Source of the DNA: Caulobacter sp.
Lineage (GTDB): Bacteria; Pseudomonadota; Alphaproteobacteria; Caulobacterales; Caulobacteraceae
DNA length: 64,000 bases
Reading direction: 5' to 3'
NCBI GenBank assembly: GCA_017745235.1
Contig: JAGHZU010000001.1
Location: forward strand, 62,001 to 126,000
Part shown: positions 55,901 through 64,000 of the stretch, piece by piece
Layout: every line of letters begins with the position of its first letter
Position numbering within the stretch: the stretch's first letter is position 1
Made by a program: the position numbers and the translations under genes
The notes under the pieces: generated by a model
Seen by the model: only the letters and a program-made list of their open reading frames with translations
What the model was told of the DNA's origin: nothing
Database searches by the model: none

Positions 55901-55963
55901 GCGTCGGCCCGGTCGCGGCTTTCGTCCCTCCTTCGCCTTTTCGGGAGATCCCCCGTTGTCTGA
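52940..55963 (+). CDS. Beta-propeller sensor histidine kinase (Reg_prop / Y_Y_Y / HisKA_3)
   Basis: This 1007-residue membrane kinase senses an external ligand. A signal peptide (about 1-19) precedes many Reg_prop blades (SAIAQGRDGYLWLATGMGLF; VFEDREGNIWVGSEKGLDKL) making up the periplasmic propeller, a Y_Y_Y domain (VRYRLEGFDKDWIDPG), one membrane helix near residues 741-765 (WFIALCVLAAATLLWLFYRL), the HisKA_3 dimerisation helix with phosphoacceptor His791 (RIARELHDTLLQSVQ) and an HATPase domain (ICDDGVGIP, GHFGLVGLRERA). ATG 52940 fits the signal peptide. Its stop overlaps the next gene by eight bases, so the NarL-type regulator is its partner. Confidence 0.93.
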   Translation: MAVLIAVLTLHPAMAPAAEQVRRLTHYTHQRWTEEAEAPAPVSAIAQGRDGYLWLATGMGLFRFDGITFEPIALDGRADQDDLPSAILAARNGDIWVSFAGSRRFAVYRDGSLRPSAMPPAPDRVVSMAEGRDGAVWALTARFDAQVLRVHNGHWEAFDSRQGLPRDDALSLLTSADGAVWVSLTNAVARLPLGGRRFEVVRATPRANGMLSQDFQGRVWLSERGGSYPLTGPGGRGRPAPGPPYRTDGAQIRGAPLFDRGGNLWIATRYDGVQRVAAASAWGSRAQPLIEARHGRDGLSSDLTNQVFEDREGNIWVGSEKGLDKLRPATLRSEPLLARPAAFGDKLLSASDGSVYIGEADAIYRVPPGGEPRAILRSHEPQSLCEAPDGAVWVAFATRIVVLRDGRTIRTFSRPDTDSIVYDCAFDLRGDYWISAAAGGLLRYSGGRWSTMFQQPDGEGFHPMTMVRDARGRVVVQWSLRRLAWLDGPAPRFSPLAQGRDPTAVTLYPTADGEVLAGGAFGLSRYKDERVDTIASDKGPGGRISGVVQTEGGTWLAYPRALVRIAAPDLERGFASRALPPPNLSLGFGDGLTSRPHSHSQRTLVQGGDGRLWVATETGTMWMDPRRITRTNLPPGVAVRSVVGGGRLVRDPTALRLVKGTSSLEIDYAVLSFADPRQVSVRYRLEGFDKDWIDPGPRRQAFYTNLKPGKYRFQVIAASNEGVWNREGATVAIEIPPTFLQSPWFIALCVLAAATLLWLFYRLRLAQMEQRIHVGHEARLSERERIARELHDTLLQSVQGLVLRFQSVANKMPPDTKSRELLESALKRADDVIIDGRNRVRDLRMAESPGDLAAILEERGAAAGFDPPIPVHVVTEGASRAVHPLVAAELGRIAGEALFNIARHAKAQTVDMTIHFTDQQLTVRICDDGVGIPADVVARGHKPGHFGLVGLRERAQRIGGRLSIANCAGAGAEITVKIPAKLAYADKASARSRLSSLLRLFGRSPVV

Positions 55964-56591
55964 GCCCAGTGCGCGTCCCATCCGTATCCTCGTGGTCGAC
56001 GATCATCCCATCCTTCGAGAGGGCGTGGCCGCGATCCTGGAAGACCGCGACGACATGCAGCTGGTGGGCGAGGCGCGGGACGGCGCCGAGGCCATCGAGC
56101 AGTATCGCGCCCTGCAGCCCGACGTGACCCTCATGGATCTCCAGATGCCCGGAATGGGCGGGGTGGAGGCCATCAAGGCGATCCGCGACGAGCAGCCGAA
56201 CGCCTGCATCGTGGTGCTCACCACCTACGACGGCGACGTCCAGGCGGTCCGGGCCCTCAAGGCGGGGGCCATGGGATATCTACTCAAGAGCAGTCTGCGC
56301 ACCGAGATGCTCGACGCCATCCACAGCGTCAGCCAGGGGCGGCGTTACCTGCATCGAAACATCGCCGACGAGATCGCCTTGCACATCCTGGACGACGGGT
56401 TGAGCGAGAGGGAGGTCGCGGTCCTGCAGTTGGTGGCGATCGGCAAGGCCAACAAGCAGATTGCCTTCGAGCTGGGCATCTCCGAGGAGACGGTGAAGGG
56501 CTACCTGAAGGCCATCTTCACCAAGCTCAACGTCGCCGACCGCACCCACGCCGTCACCATCGCGGCGCGGCGCGGGATCATCCAGCTCTAG
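55956..56591 (+). CDS. NarL-family response regulator, partner of the propeller kinase
   Basis: This 211-residue regulator starts at TTG 55956, eight bases before the kinase stop. It has a receiver domain (IRILVVDDHPILREGVAAIL) with phosphoacceptor Asp61 in TLMDLQMPGMGG, and a LuxR-type helix-turn-helix (LSEREVAVLQLVAIGKANKQ, GISEETVKGYLKAIFTKLNV). The pairing with a HisKA_3 kinase is the standard arrangement. Targets are probably nearby transport or degradation genes, including the divergent TonB receptor; that is inference. Confidence 0.95.
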   Translation: MSEPSARPIRILVVDDHPILREGVAAILEDRDDMQLVGEARDGAEAIEQYRALQPDVTLMDLQMPGMGGVEAIKAIRDEQPNACIVVLTTYDGDVQAVRALKAGAMGYLLKSSLRTEMLDAIHSVSQGRRYLHRNIADEIALHILDDGLSEREVAVLQLVAIGKANKQIAFELGISEETVKGYLKAIFTKLNVADRTHAVTIAARRGIIQL

Positions 56592-56618
56592 GCGTCTTTA
56601 GCCAGGGGCCGGCAAGCC

Positions 56619-57497
56619 TCAAGGCCGTCGGCCCAGCCACGCGGCGATGTTGAGGACGTAGCGGTGGGTGTCGCGCAGGGCTTGCGGCTCGCGGGCCATG
56701 CCCTCGCCCGGGGTTTCGGAGACGAAGCTGGGGCAACCGCGCGACAGGTCCCAGTTGTAGTCGGCGAAGTGGTGGAAGGTGCTTTGGGCGATCGCGCGTC
56801 CGCCCTGCGCGTCAACCTCGAACGCGACGGCGAGGTTGAAGTCCCGGCCGGTGCTCTGGCTGCGCCCGGTCATGATCACCCGGGCATCGGCGTCCTTCGG
56901 CGCCATCACCGCGCCCTCGTGGGGATGGGCCGGCAGGTAGCGGAGGGCCCCGGTCGGCGAAGCGGGGTCGGCCAGCACGGGATGGAGCGGCTCCAGGGGT
57001 CGGATGAGCTGGTAGTCGCCGTTGGCGCCGGACCGGTAGTTGGGCCAGGAGATCGCCTGCGTCTCTTCATCGTCGCGGATATGCCGGCCGGTATCCGGCT
57101 CGGGATTGCGCGTGTGGAAGTGGTGCGCGGCGCCGACGCCGCCCAGGGTGCAGACCGAGGATCCCAGGTCCATATGGTCGCGCGTCACCATCATGCCGCC
57201 GCCGGCGGCGCGGAAGCGCGAGATGGCGCCGCAATCGGCCTCCGTCAGGCCATCGCCGACATCGACCGCGAACAGCCACAGTTGGTCGAAATCGCTCTCG
57301 TCCAGGCGCGAGAGCACCGGGTCGGGCTCGCCCATGGCCGCGCGGTCGCGGGCCTCAACCGCGTAGAGCGGCCGGCCAGCGTCGTCGGTCGCGGCCGCCA
57401 GGAGGTCGCGGAGCAGGCCAAACCGCGCGATGGACCAGTCGTCTTCGGTCTTGGCGATGGTGGTCTGGAGCAAAATCCGGGTCGGCCGCGCGTTCAT
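56619..57497 (-). CDS. Conserved protein, ThuA/GATase-like fold, unknown function
   Basis: This 292-residue cytoplasmic protein has a Rossmann-like N-terminus (RILLQTTIAKTEDDWSIARF), a block FDQLWLFAVDVGDGLTEADC, the GGGMMVTRDHMDLGSS segment and DFNLAVAFEVDAQGGRAIAQ followed by STFHHFADYNWD, reminiscent of ThuA-like or class I GATase-like proteins, but no catalytic Cys triad is visible. It starts six bases after the end of the ETF:ubiquinone oxidoreductase gene and so belongs to the same operon. Function unknown. Confidence 0.75.
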   Translation of the reverse strand: MNARPTRILLQTTIAKTEDDWSIARFGLLRDLLAAATDDAGRPLYAVEARDRAAMGEPDPVLSRLDESDFDQLWLFAVDVGDGLTEADCGAISRFRAAGGGMMVTRDHMDLGSSVCTLGGVGAAHHFHTRNPEPDTGRHIRDDEETQAISWPNYRSGANGDYQLIRPLEPLHPVLADPASPTGALRYLPAHPHEGAVMAPKDADARVIMTGRSQSTGRDFNLAVAFEVDAQGGRAIAQSTFHHFADYNWDLSRGCPSFVSETPGEGMAREPQALRDTHRYVLNIAAWLGRRP

Positions 57498-57503
57498 GGT
57501 CCC

Positions 57504-59186
57504 TCACATATTCGGATAGTTGGGCCCGTCGCCGCCCTGGGGCGTCGTCCAGGTGATGTTCTGCGACGGATCCTTGATGTCGCAGGTCTTGCAATGCACG
57601 CAATTTTGGAAGTTGACCTGGAAGCGCGGGTTGGCGCCCTGCTCGTCGTAGAGCACCTCATATACGCCCGCCGGGCAGTAGAGTCTGGCCGGTTCCCCAT
57701 ATTTCGGCAGGTTCACGGCGATTGGGATCGAGGGATCCTTCAGCTTCAGGTGCGACGGCTGGTCGTCGGCGTGATGGGTGTTGGACAGGAACACGCTCGA
57801 GAGCTTGTCGAACGATAGCACCCCGTCGGGCTTGGGATAGGCGATGGGCCGGTGCTCGGCGGCCAGTCCCGTGGCGGCGGCATCCGTCCCGCCGTGCTTG
57901 AGCGTGCCGAAGAACGAGAAGCCGCCGAAGCGGGTGGTGAACATCTCGATCAGACCCAGGAGGTTGCCGAAGATGGTTCCGAACTTCGACCACAGCGGTT
58001 TGACGTTGCGCACCGTGTGCAGCTCCCGCCAGATCCTGGAGCCCTCGTAGGCCTCCTCGTATTCGACCAGCGTGTCACGACCCCGGCCTGCGCGAAGCGC
58101 CGCGAAGGCCGCTTCGGCGGCGAGCCTGCCGCTGGTGATGGCGTTGTGGCTGCCCTTGATCCTCGGGAAGTTCAGCAATCCCGCCGCATCACCGAGCAGA
58201 ACCCCGCCGGGGAAATAGAGGCGGGGGGTCGATTGGAAACCGCCTTCGATCACGGCGCGCGCGCCATAGGCGATCCGCCGGCCGCCCGCCAGGTGCTTGG
58301 CGATCGCCGGGTGCTGCTTGGCGCGCTGGAACTCGTCGAAAGGCGACAGCCAGGGGTTCTGGTAGTCGAGGTGGACGATGAAGCCGACGGACACGTACCG
58401 GTCGCCGAAATGGTAAAGGAAGCTGCCGCCGCCGGTCTTGTCGTCCAGCGGCCAGCCGAGCGTATGCTGGACGAAGCCGGGCCGGAAAACCGCCTCGGGC
58501 ACCTGCCAGAGCTCCTTGAGCCCGATGCCGTACTTCTGCGGCTCGCTCGTCCTGTCCAGGCCGAAGCGGGCGATGAGCTGCTTGGCGAGCGAGCCGCGCG
58601 CGCCTTCGGCGATCATCACGTAACGCCCGTGGAGCTCGACGCCCGGTTCGAACGCAGACCCCGGCTTTCCATCGCGGCCGACGCCGAAGACGCCGGCGAC
58701 CACGCCCTTGACGGCGCCGCTCGTGTCGAGGACGAGGTCCGAGGCGGCCATGCCGGGATAGATCTCCACGCCCAGGGCTTCGGCCTGGGTCGCCAGCCAG
58801 CGGCAGAGCACGCCCAGCGATGCGATGTAGTTCCCGCGGTTGTGGACGTAAGGCGGCATCAGCCACATCGGGATCTGGAAGGACCACTTGCGTCCCAGCA
58901 GCAAGAAGCGGTCGGACGAAACCGGCGTCTCCAGCGGCGCGCCCAGGCGCTTCCAGTCGGGAAAAAGCTCGGCGAGGCCGACCGGGTCGATCACCGCGCC
59001 CGAGATCGTGTGGGCCCCGACCTCGGAGCCTTTCTCGAGCACCGCCACCGAGAGCTCGACGCCGGCTGTCTTGGCCAGGTGCTTCAGGCGTATCGCCGCG
59101 GCGAGCCCCGAGGGGCCCGCCCCGACGATCACGACGTCATAGGCCATGACTTCCCGTTGGCGGGCGCCGGCTTGATCCATGGTCAT
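57504..59186 (-). CDS. Electron-transfer flavoprotein:ubiquinone oxidoreductase
   Basis: This 560-residue enzyme passes electrons from ETF to ubiquinone in the membrane. It has the FAD dinucleotide motif VVIVGAGPSGLAAAIRLK, the block AHTISGAVIDP, the ubiquinone-binding region and the second FAD motif FPGGVLLGDAAGLLNFPRIKGSHNA. The [4Fe-4S] ligands lie in the C-terminus (LYCPAGVYEV and NCVHCKTCDIKDPSQNI). Full length for the family. ATG 59186 is used; ATG 59147 (MAYDVVIVG) is a good alternative with GGGAAG before it. No etfAB genes are in the window. A hydrolase gene lies 16 bases upstream. Confidence 0.95.
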   Translation of the reverse strand: MTMDQAGARQREVMAYDVVIVGAGPSGLAAAIRLKHLAKTAGVELSVAVLEKGSEVGAHTISGAVIDPVGLAELFPDWKRLGAPLETPVSSDRFLLLGRKWSFQIPMWLMPPYVHNRGNYIASLGVLCRWLATQAEALGVEIYPGMAASDLVLDTSGAVKGVVAGVFGVGRDGKPGSAFEPGVELHGRYVMIAEGARGSLAKQLIARFGLDRTSEPQKYGIGLKELWQVPEAVFRPGFVQHTLGWPLDDKTGGGSFLYHFGDRYVSVGFIVHLDYQNPWLSPFDEFQRAKQHPAIAKHLAGGRRIAYGARAVIEGGFQSTPRLYFPGGVLLGDAAGLLNFPRIKGSHNAITSGRLAAEAAFAALRAGRGRDTLVEYEEAYEGSRIWRELHTVRNVKPLWSKFGTIFGNLLGLIEMFTTRFGGFSFFGTLKHGGTDAAATGLAAEHRPIAYPKPDGVLSFDKLSSVFLSNTHHADDQPSHLKLKDPSIPIAVNLPKYGEPARLYCPAGVYEVLYDEQGANPRFQVNFQNCVHCKTCDIKDPSQNITWTTPQGGDGPNYPNM

Positions 59187-59202
59187 GGCCTGGTTCCCAG
59201 CT

Positions 59203-59982
59203 TCAGCGCGCCGAGGCCGCGTCTTCGATCAAGGCGGCGACCTTGGCCGGCTGCGACACGAGCAGGGCGTGGGAGCCGCCCTCGACGACCACGGTCTTGC
59301 GGGCCTGAGCCCGGGCGGCCATGAACGCTTCGACCTCGGCGGGGATGTTGCGGTCGGCCGTGCCGTAGATGACGTAGGACGGCAGGCGCTTCCAGGTCGG
59401 CGTGGTGGCCATGTCCGAGAGGGCGCGGCCGGTGATCGGACGCTGGGTGGCGGCCATCAGGGCGGTCTTGGCGGCGGGCACATCGGCGGCGAACTGGGCG
59501 CGGAACTTGGCCGGTTGGATATAGAGGTCGTCGTCGCCATCGGGCAGGGTCACGGTCGACAAGGCCTCGCCGAGGGTGCCGCCCGGGAACTTGCCCGACA
59601 GCGACTTGGCCGATTCCCCGGCCTCCGGAAGGAAGGCGGCGACATAGACCAGGGCGCTGACATTGGCCTGGCCGTTGGCGGCCTCGGTGATCACCTCGCC
59701 GCCGTAGGAGTGGCCGACCAGAACCACCGAACCGGGAATCGAGCGGACCAGGGCCGACACCGAGGCGGCGTCCGACTTCAGGTCGCGAAGCGGATTGGCG
59801 GCCGCGACCACCCGATAGCCATCGCGGGTGAGCTTGGTCACGACGTCGTTCCACCCCGAGGCGTCGGCGAAGGCGCCGTGAACCAGGACGATCGTGGGCT
59901 TGGCGGCGGGGGTCGCGGCCTGGCCCGCGGCGGGCAGAAGCAGGGCCAGGCCGAGCATCGCGGCCTTCAGGGAATTGCGCAT
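59203..59982 (-). CDS. Exported alpha/beta hydrolase
   Basis: This 259-residue protein starts at ATG 59982 (GGAG upstream) with a signal peptide (AAMLGLALLLPAAGQA). The fold is visible from IVLVHGAFADASGWNDVV, the nucleophile elbow VVLVGHSYGGEVI (Ser) and the histidine in VEGGSHALLVSQP. Members of this subfamily are annotated as esterase-like or salicylate esterase-like. It is the first gene of a minus-strand operon with ETF:ubiquinone oxidoreductase and an unknown protein. Substrate unknown. Confidence 0.88.
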   Translation of the reverse strand: MRNSLKAAMLGLALLLPAAGQAATPAAKPTIVLVHGAFADASGWNDVVTKLTRDGYRVVAAANPLRDLKSDAASVSALVRSIPGSVVLVGHSYGGEVITEAANGQANVSALVYVAAFLPEAGESAKSLSGKFPGGTLGEALSTVTLPDGDDDLYIQPAKFRAQFAADVPAAKTALMAATQRPITGRALSDMATTPTWKRLPSYVIYGTADRNIPAEVEAFMAARAQARKTVVVEGGSHALLVSQPAKVAALIEDAASAR

Positions 59983-60108
59983 GGAGAACTCCGTGGGTTC
60001 GAGGCCTACGCCTCGTCTTGCCAACCATGCGGCGTCCGGCGCCGGCCGCCCATCTCGCGGAAGGGAGTGGTCGCCCCCTCCAAAGGTCTAGGCGGCCGCC
60101 CCCCGCGG

Positions 60109-60858
60109 TCAGAGCATCGTCATGCCGCCGTCCACCGCCAGGTTGACGCCCGTGACGAAGCTGCCCGCCTCGGAGACCAGGAACAGGGCCGCGCGCGCCA
60201 ATTCCTCGGGGCGCGCCAGACGCCCCAGCGGTATGCGTTCGGCCATGCCGGCCTCGAAGGCGTCGCGATCCTCGGGCCTGACGCCCAGCTTGCCCAAAAT
60301 GGCGGTGTCCGTCGGACCGGGGCTCAGCACGTTGACCCGAACGCCGCGGCCTTTCAGTTCGAGCGCCCAGACGCGGGCGAACGCTTCCAGCGCGGCCTTC
60401 GAGCCGGCATAGGCGGCGTGGCCATGCAGCGCCTTTTGGCTGGCGATCGACCCGGTCAGCAGGATCGCTCCGCCGTCGCGCAGCAGCGGTTCGATCTTCT
60501 GGACGCCGAAGAACACGCCGCGCGCATTGACCGCGAACTGGGCGTCGTACTCGGCCTCGGTGACCTCGGGCGACGGCATGATCGTGTTGACGCCGGCGTT
60601 GGCCATGTAGACGTCCAGTCCGCCGAACCGCTCGCGGACGGCCTTCGCGACCGCGTCATGGTGGCCGAGGTCGGCGACGTCGCCGACCAGGCCCAGGGCG
60701 GCGGGGCCGATCTCGGCGACCGCCGCCTCGACCGCCTCGGCGCGACGTCCGGTGACGACGACCTGCGCGCCTTCCGTCGCGAAGAGCTTGGCGGAGGCCA
60801 GGCCGATGCCGCTGGCGCCGCCGGTGATCACGGCGACCTTGTTCTTGAGGGTGTCCAC
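60109..60858 (-). CDS. Short-chain dehydrogenase/reductase (SDR)
   Basis: This 249-residue oxidoreductase has the NAD(P) motif TGGASGIGLASAKLFA, the MANAGVN block in place of NNAG, catalytic Ser in LLTGSIAS and the YxxxK pair in YAGSKAALE. It ends ITGV-like (FVTGVNLAVDGGMTML). GTG 60858 fits the family start and has GGAGG ten bases upstream. It is divergent from the LysR-type regulator with a 96-base gap, the standard arrangement for LysR control. Substrate unknown. Confidence 0.93.
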   Translation of the reverse strand: MDTLKNKVAVITGGASGIGLASAKLFATEGAQVVVTGRRAEAVEAAVAEIGPAALGLVGDVADLGHHDAVAKAVRERFGGLDVYMANAGVNTIMPSPEVTEAEYDAQFAVNARGVFFGVQKIEPLLRDGGAILLTGSIASQKALHGHAAYAGSKAALEAFARVWALELKGRGVRVNVLSPGPTDTAILGKLGVRPEDRDAFEAGMAERIPLGRLARPEELARAALFLVSEAGSFVTGVNLAVDGGMTML

Positions 60859-60954
60859 TGTTCTTACGCCTCCGGGCGACGGGTTGATTGCACCGTCCCA
60901 GATGGCCGCGGATGTGGATCGGATAAGACAAGCCGGCGGCACAGGGCCTGTTCC

Positions 60955-61857
60955 ATGCTGGCCCAGATGATCGATCCCCTAGACCATGCCGCGGGCCTGT
61001 CGGCCTTCATCGACGCCGTGGAGACCGGCTCGTTCAGCGCAGCGGCGCGGCGCGCCGGAACGACGCCCTCGTCGGTCTCCAAGAGCATCGGGCGGCTGGA
61101 GCGCCGGCTGGGCGTGCGGCTGTTCGTCCGGTCGACACGCAGCGTCGCCCCGACCGTCGAGGGCGCGGCCTATTTCGAGCGCGTCGCGCCGCTGCTACGC
61201 GCCCTGGCCGAGGCGCAGGACGTGGTCCGCACGGGCTCGGCCCAGGGGCGGCTTCGGGTTTCCCTTCCCACGGACCTTGGCCGACTACTGCTTGATCCGT
61301 TGACCCGGATCTTCATCCCGCGCCACCCCGGCGTCAGCTTGGAACTGGACCTGAGCGACCGCCATGTCGACCTTGTCCGCGAAGGCTACGACCTGGCGCT
61401 CAGGGCGGGCGTCGCGCACGATCCCGATCTCGTCGCACGCCCGCTTGGCGCCGCGCCCCTGGCCCTGGTGGCCTCGCCCGAGCATCTCGACCGCCATGGA
61501 CGACCCGAAACCCTCGAGGACCTGGCGGCCTCCCGGCACGTCCGCTACCGCCACGGCGGCGAGCCCTTCCCGATCCGGTTCGCCGACGGCGCCACGCTGC
61601 GGCCGGACGGGGTTCTCGACTGCGACAGCGGCTTTGCGCTGAGGTCGGCGGCGATCAACGGCGTGGGCGTGGCCCAGTTGCTGCGCTGGACCGTCGATGA
61701 GGATCTTCGGGCCGGACGGCTCGAGGTCGTCATGCCCACAAGGCCCCTGCCCGTGGTGCCCTTGAGGATCCTGCACGCCTTCGGACGTTTCCAGCCGCTC
61801 AGGGCGCGCCTGTTCTCCGACTTCGTCGCTGGCCAGCTCGCCCGGCTGTCGCGTTAG
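60955..61857 (+). CDS. LysR-family transcriptional regulator
   Basis: This 300-residue regulator has the LysR winged helix (SAFIDAVETGSFSAAARRAG, TPSSVSKSIGRLERRLGVRLF) and a substrate-binding domain (LRVSLPTDLGRLLLDPLTRI, LVREGYDLALRAG, SINGVGVAQ-like block). It starts at ATG 60955 or 60967. It is divergent from the SDR gene and most likely regulates it. The effector is unknown. Confidence 0.94.
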   Translation: MLAQMIDPLDHAAGLSAFIDAVETGSFSAAARRAGTTPSSVSKSIGRLERRLGVRLFVRSTRSVAPTVEGAAYFERVAPLLRALAEAQDVVRTGSAQGRLRVSLPTDLGRLLLDPLTRIFIPRHPGVSLELDLSDRHVDLVREGYDLALRAGVAHDPDLVARPLGAAPLALVASPEHLDRHGRPETLEDLAASRHVRYRHGGEPFPIRFADGATLRPDGVLDCDSGFALRSAAINGVGVAQLLRWTVDEDLRAGRLEVVMPTRPLPVVPLRILHAFGRFQPLRARLFSDFVAGQLARLSR

Positions 61858-62002
61858 ACGCGGCCACATCCAACCCTATGCGCAGGCATAGGATCGGCCT
61901 GCCTTTTCGCCGGATCGATGCTGGTCCGCGCCGCGCCTACCGTTCGCTCGAACCCCCGTCGCCACCGGCCGGCGGGCCGAAGAGAGCCACGGAACCGCCG
62001 CC

Positions 62003-62533
62003 ATGCCGCCAGCGACCAACTTCACCGAGACGTCCAGCCTGCCTTTTCCGAACCTCAACGCGCTGACGTTGCAGGCGCTCGGCGGCCCGCTGGCCGACCA
62101 GGACAGCCGCGCAAACACGATCAGCGGCGCATTGACCGAGGACAGGCGGCCATCGCCGCCGATCGTCTATACGGGTGGTCTCGCGCCCTGGCAGGTCAAA
62201 CGCCTGATGGCTCACCTTGTGCGGCGCCTAGACGCCCCCTTGCGTCTCCCAGAGATCGCCGCCCTCGTCGGCGTCAGCGCCAGCCATTTCTCCCGCGCTT
62301 TCAAGCAAACGTTCGGACAACCGTTCTCGCAGTATGTCATCGCCCTCAGGCTCGAACGGGCGCGCACGCTCCTGCGGAGCACCCGCCAGTCGATCAGCGA
62401 TGTCGCCCTGGCCTGCGGCATGACCGACCAGGCCCATCTGACCCGGCTCTTTCACCGCCGCTTCGGCGCGCCGCCGCACGCCTGGCGGCGGGCGCACGGC
62501 TGGCCCGGCGCGGTCGATCAGGCCGAAGGATGA
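62003..62533 (+). CDS. AraC-family transcriptional regulator (short)
   Basis: This 176-residue protein has a C-terminal AraC double helix-turn-helix (LRLPEIAALVGVSASHFSRA, SISDVALACGMTDQAHLTRL FHRRFGAPP) and a short N-terminal region without a recognisable cupin sensor. Such short members are often activated by other means or act like SoxS/MarA. Its end overlaps the end of the convergent sensor kinase by 16 bases. Confidence 0.9.
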   Translation: MPPATNFTETSSLPFPNLNALTLQALGGPLADQDSRANTISGALTEDRRPSPPIVYTGGLAPWQVKRLMAHLVRRLDAPLRLPEIAALVGVSASHFSRAFKQTFGQPFSQYVIALRLERARTLLRSTRQSISDVALACGMTDQAHLTRLFHRRFGAPPHAWRRAHGWPGAVDQAEG

Positions 62534-64000
62534 TCCAGCGGCAGGAAGATCGTGAACATGGCCCCGCCCGCGGCGTGGTTTGCGGCCGAGATGGTCCCGC
62601 TGTGCTCGTTGATGATCGACTGGCAGATGGCCAGGCCGATACCGATGCCGCTGTCCTTGGTCGTGAAAAAGCTGTCGAAAACGCTGGCCAGGTGTTCGGC
62701 CGCGATGCCGGGCCCGCTGTCGTGGATGACGATCGCCACGCCAGTCGGCGCCGGTGAGGCCGAAAGATGGATCTCGCGCCGTTCCGAACCGTGGAGATCG
62801 ATCGCCTGCAGGCTGTTGACCAGCAGGTTGACGACGACCTGTTGCAACTGGATCCGGTCGCCGTGGATGGCGGGCAGGTCGTGCTGGAGCGCCATCATCA
62901 GCGTGATGCCCTTGGCCTCGATCTCGTGGCGCACGATCATCACGGCCTCCTCGATCGTCGCGCGCACGTCCAGTCGCGTCCGCTGCGGCTCGCGCTTCAT
63001 CGCCATGCCGCGGATCCGCTCGATGATCTGACTGGCGCGTCCGGCGCTGGCGGCGATGCGTTCGGTCAGCAGACGAGCCTTTTCTAAATTGGGCTCCTGC
63101 TGGCCCAGCCACCGCAGGCTGGTGTCGGCGTTGGTCATGATGGCGGAGAGCGGCTGGTTGACCTCGTGGGCGATCGACGCCGCCAGTTCCCCCAGCGTCG
63201 AGAGCCGCGCCGCATGGGCGAAGTTGGCCTGGAGCCGGCGGAGCTCGGCTTCGGTGCGAAGGCGGTCGGTGACGTCCTCGAGCGTGATGAAGGTCGTGTC
63301 GAGATATTCCGGCGGTGCGGGATAGGTCACCGACAGCACCACGTCGCGCAGGCGCCCGTCGAACGTGCGCAGCTTGGCCTGTTCGAAATAGTTCCGGCGC
63401 CCCTCGAAATGGGCCCGCATCACGCGGTTGGCCATCTTGGGGGTGGCCGAGAAGAGATAGCGCACCGACTGGATCAGCTCGGCGGCGTTGCTGGCCCCGA
63501 ACAAGCGCACCGCCGCTTCGTTGACCTCGGTGACGAGGACGATGTCCTTGGCGTGTTCGACAAGCTCGGGATGGTCGTCGAGATAGCCAGCGATATCGGT
63601 CACGCCCTGCGCGCGAAGTCGTTCGAGCGCTTCGCCCGATTGGCGCGCGTCGACATAGAGCAACGGCACCGGCGTGAAATGGATGAGTTTCCTATAGCGA
63701 TCTTCGCTGGCCTGCAGCTCCCAGGCGGTGCGGTCGTCGCTGACCGCGCCGTTGATCATCAGAAACAGGCTGCTGGAGCGGTCGGGTTCGGCCGAGCGCC
63801 AGGCGGTGGCGGTCGCGCCCGCCAGGCGCCCGTAGGGCCCAAGCGTGCGAACCAGGGGGGAGCCGATCGGGCGCTGGCGGACTTCGGCGATCAGCCGGGC
63901 GATGTCGTCGCGGCTCTCAGCCGGCCAATAGTCGCTCAGCGGGCGACCGATCATCTGATCGCGGTCGGCCATGCCGCCGAACAGCCGTACGGTTCGGGCG
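62518..64000 (-). CDS. PAS-domain sensor histidine kinase (N-terminus beyond window)
   Basis: The visible 494 residues hold PAS-like domains (RTVRLFGG and DQMIGRPLSDYW at the right edge; then RYRKLIHFTPVPLLYVD, AAVRLFGASNAAEL), the dimerisation helix with phosphoacceptor His in LGELAASIAHEVNQPLSAIM, and an HATPase domain (QLQQVVVNLLVNSLQAID, HDSGPGIAAEHLASVFDSFF). The frame stays open to position 64000 and PAS sequence continues, so the start lies outside. No transmembrane segment is seen in the part present, suggesting a cytoplasmic sensor. The class resembles FixL/DctB-like NtrB-type soluble kinases. Confidence 0.9.
   Translation of the reverse strand, partial: ARTVRLFGGMADRDQMIGRPLSDYWPAESRDDIARLIAEVRQRPIGSPLVRTLGPYGRLAGATATAWRSAEPDRSSSLFLMINGAVSDDRTAWELQASEDRYRKLIHFTPVPLLYVDARQSGEALERLRAQGVTDIAGYLDDHPELVEHAKDIVLVTEVNEAAVRLFGASNAAELIQSVRYLFSATPKMANRVMRAHFEGRRNYFEQAKLRTFDGRLRDVVLSVTYPAPPEYLDTTFITLEDVTDRLRTEAELRRLQANFAHAARLSTLGELAASIAHEVNQPLSAIMTNADTSLRWLGQQEPNLEKARLLTERIAASAGRASQIIERIRGMAMKREPQRTRLDVRATIEEAVMIVRHEIEAKGITLMMALQHDLPAIHGDRIQLQQVVVNLLVNSLQAIDLHGSERREIHLSASPAPTGVAIVIHDSGPGIAAEHLASVFDSFFTTKDSGIGIGLAICQSIINEHSGTISAANHAAGGAMFTIFLPLDHPSA

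Overview
The window reads as a chromosome segment of a GC-rich alphaproteobacterium, most likely Caulobacteraceae (Caulobacter or Phenylobacterium type). The signs are two large TonB-dependent receptors, many TTG/GTG starts, a FecI/FecR pair, paired RHS-like genes, GH20 and GH30 hydrolases and generally GC-rich codon use. This placement is inference from gene style; no rRNA or marker gene is present.

Left part (1-24.6 kb), ordinary chromosome. A MacA/MacB-type ABC efflux set (1-3160, minus) faces a TolC-like channel (3503-5038) and an alginate-export-type porin. Next is a nutrient block: GH20 hexosaminidase, a DUF1349 protein, a GntP permease and a TonB receptor on minus, an RpiR-type regulator, and a divergent plus-strand operon of RidA, a D-serine-dehydratase-like PLP enzyme and an N-acyl-D-amino-acid deacylase. 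Together they suggest uptake and breakdown of amino sugar and N-acyl-D-amino acid material such as cell-wall debris. A GH30 glycosidase with a LacI-type palindrome upstream, a class C serine hydrolase and a gamma-glutamyltransferase follow.

Middle part (24.8-42.8 kb), mobile and accessory DNA. A tRNA-Arg(ACG) is overlapped by the 3' end of a large serine recombinase gene. Behind it lie small genes, an XRE regulator and a lower-GC cargo: a small membrane protein, a D12-class adenine methylase, a 786-residue protein that appears to join a PD-(D/E)XK nuclease, a DGQHR domain and a C-terminal HEPN (Swt1-like) domain, and a DUF3825 protein. I regard this four-gene module as the best candidate for an undescribed defence system. 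It is followed by a broken AlpA-like gene, a RES-domain toxin, a DUF6881 immunity-like gene, two RHS genes (one ending in an HNH nuclease toxin, with an overlapping DUF4265 immunity gene) and several gene remnants.

Right part (42.9-64 kb), chromosome again. It holds an alpha/beta hydrolase, a MocR-type regulator lacking the PLP lysine, a VioB-like ferritin-fold protein, then a signalling block: ECF sigma factor, FecR, FixJ-type response regulator, STN-containing TonB receptor, beta-propeller sensor kinase and NarL-type regulator. After these come ETF:ubiquinone oxidoreductase with two neighbours, an SDR with a divergent LysR regulator, an AraC regulator, and a PAS sensor kinase running off the right edge.
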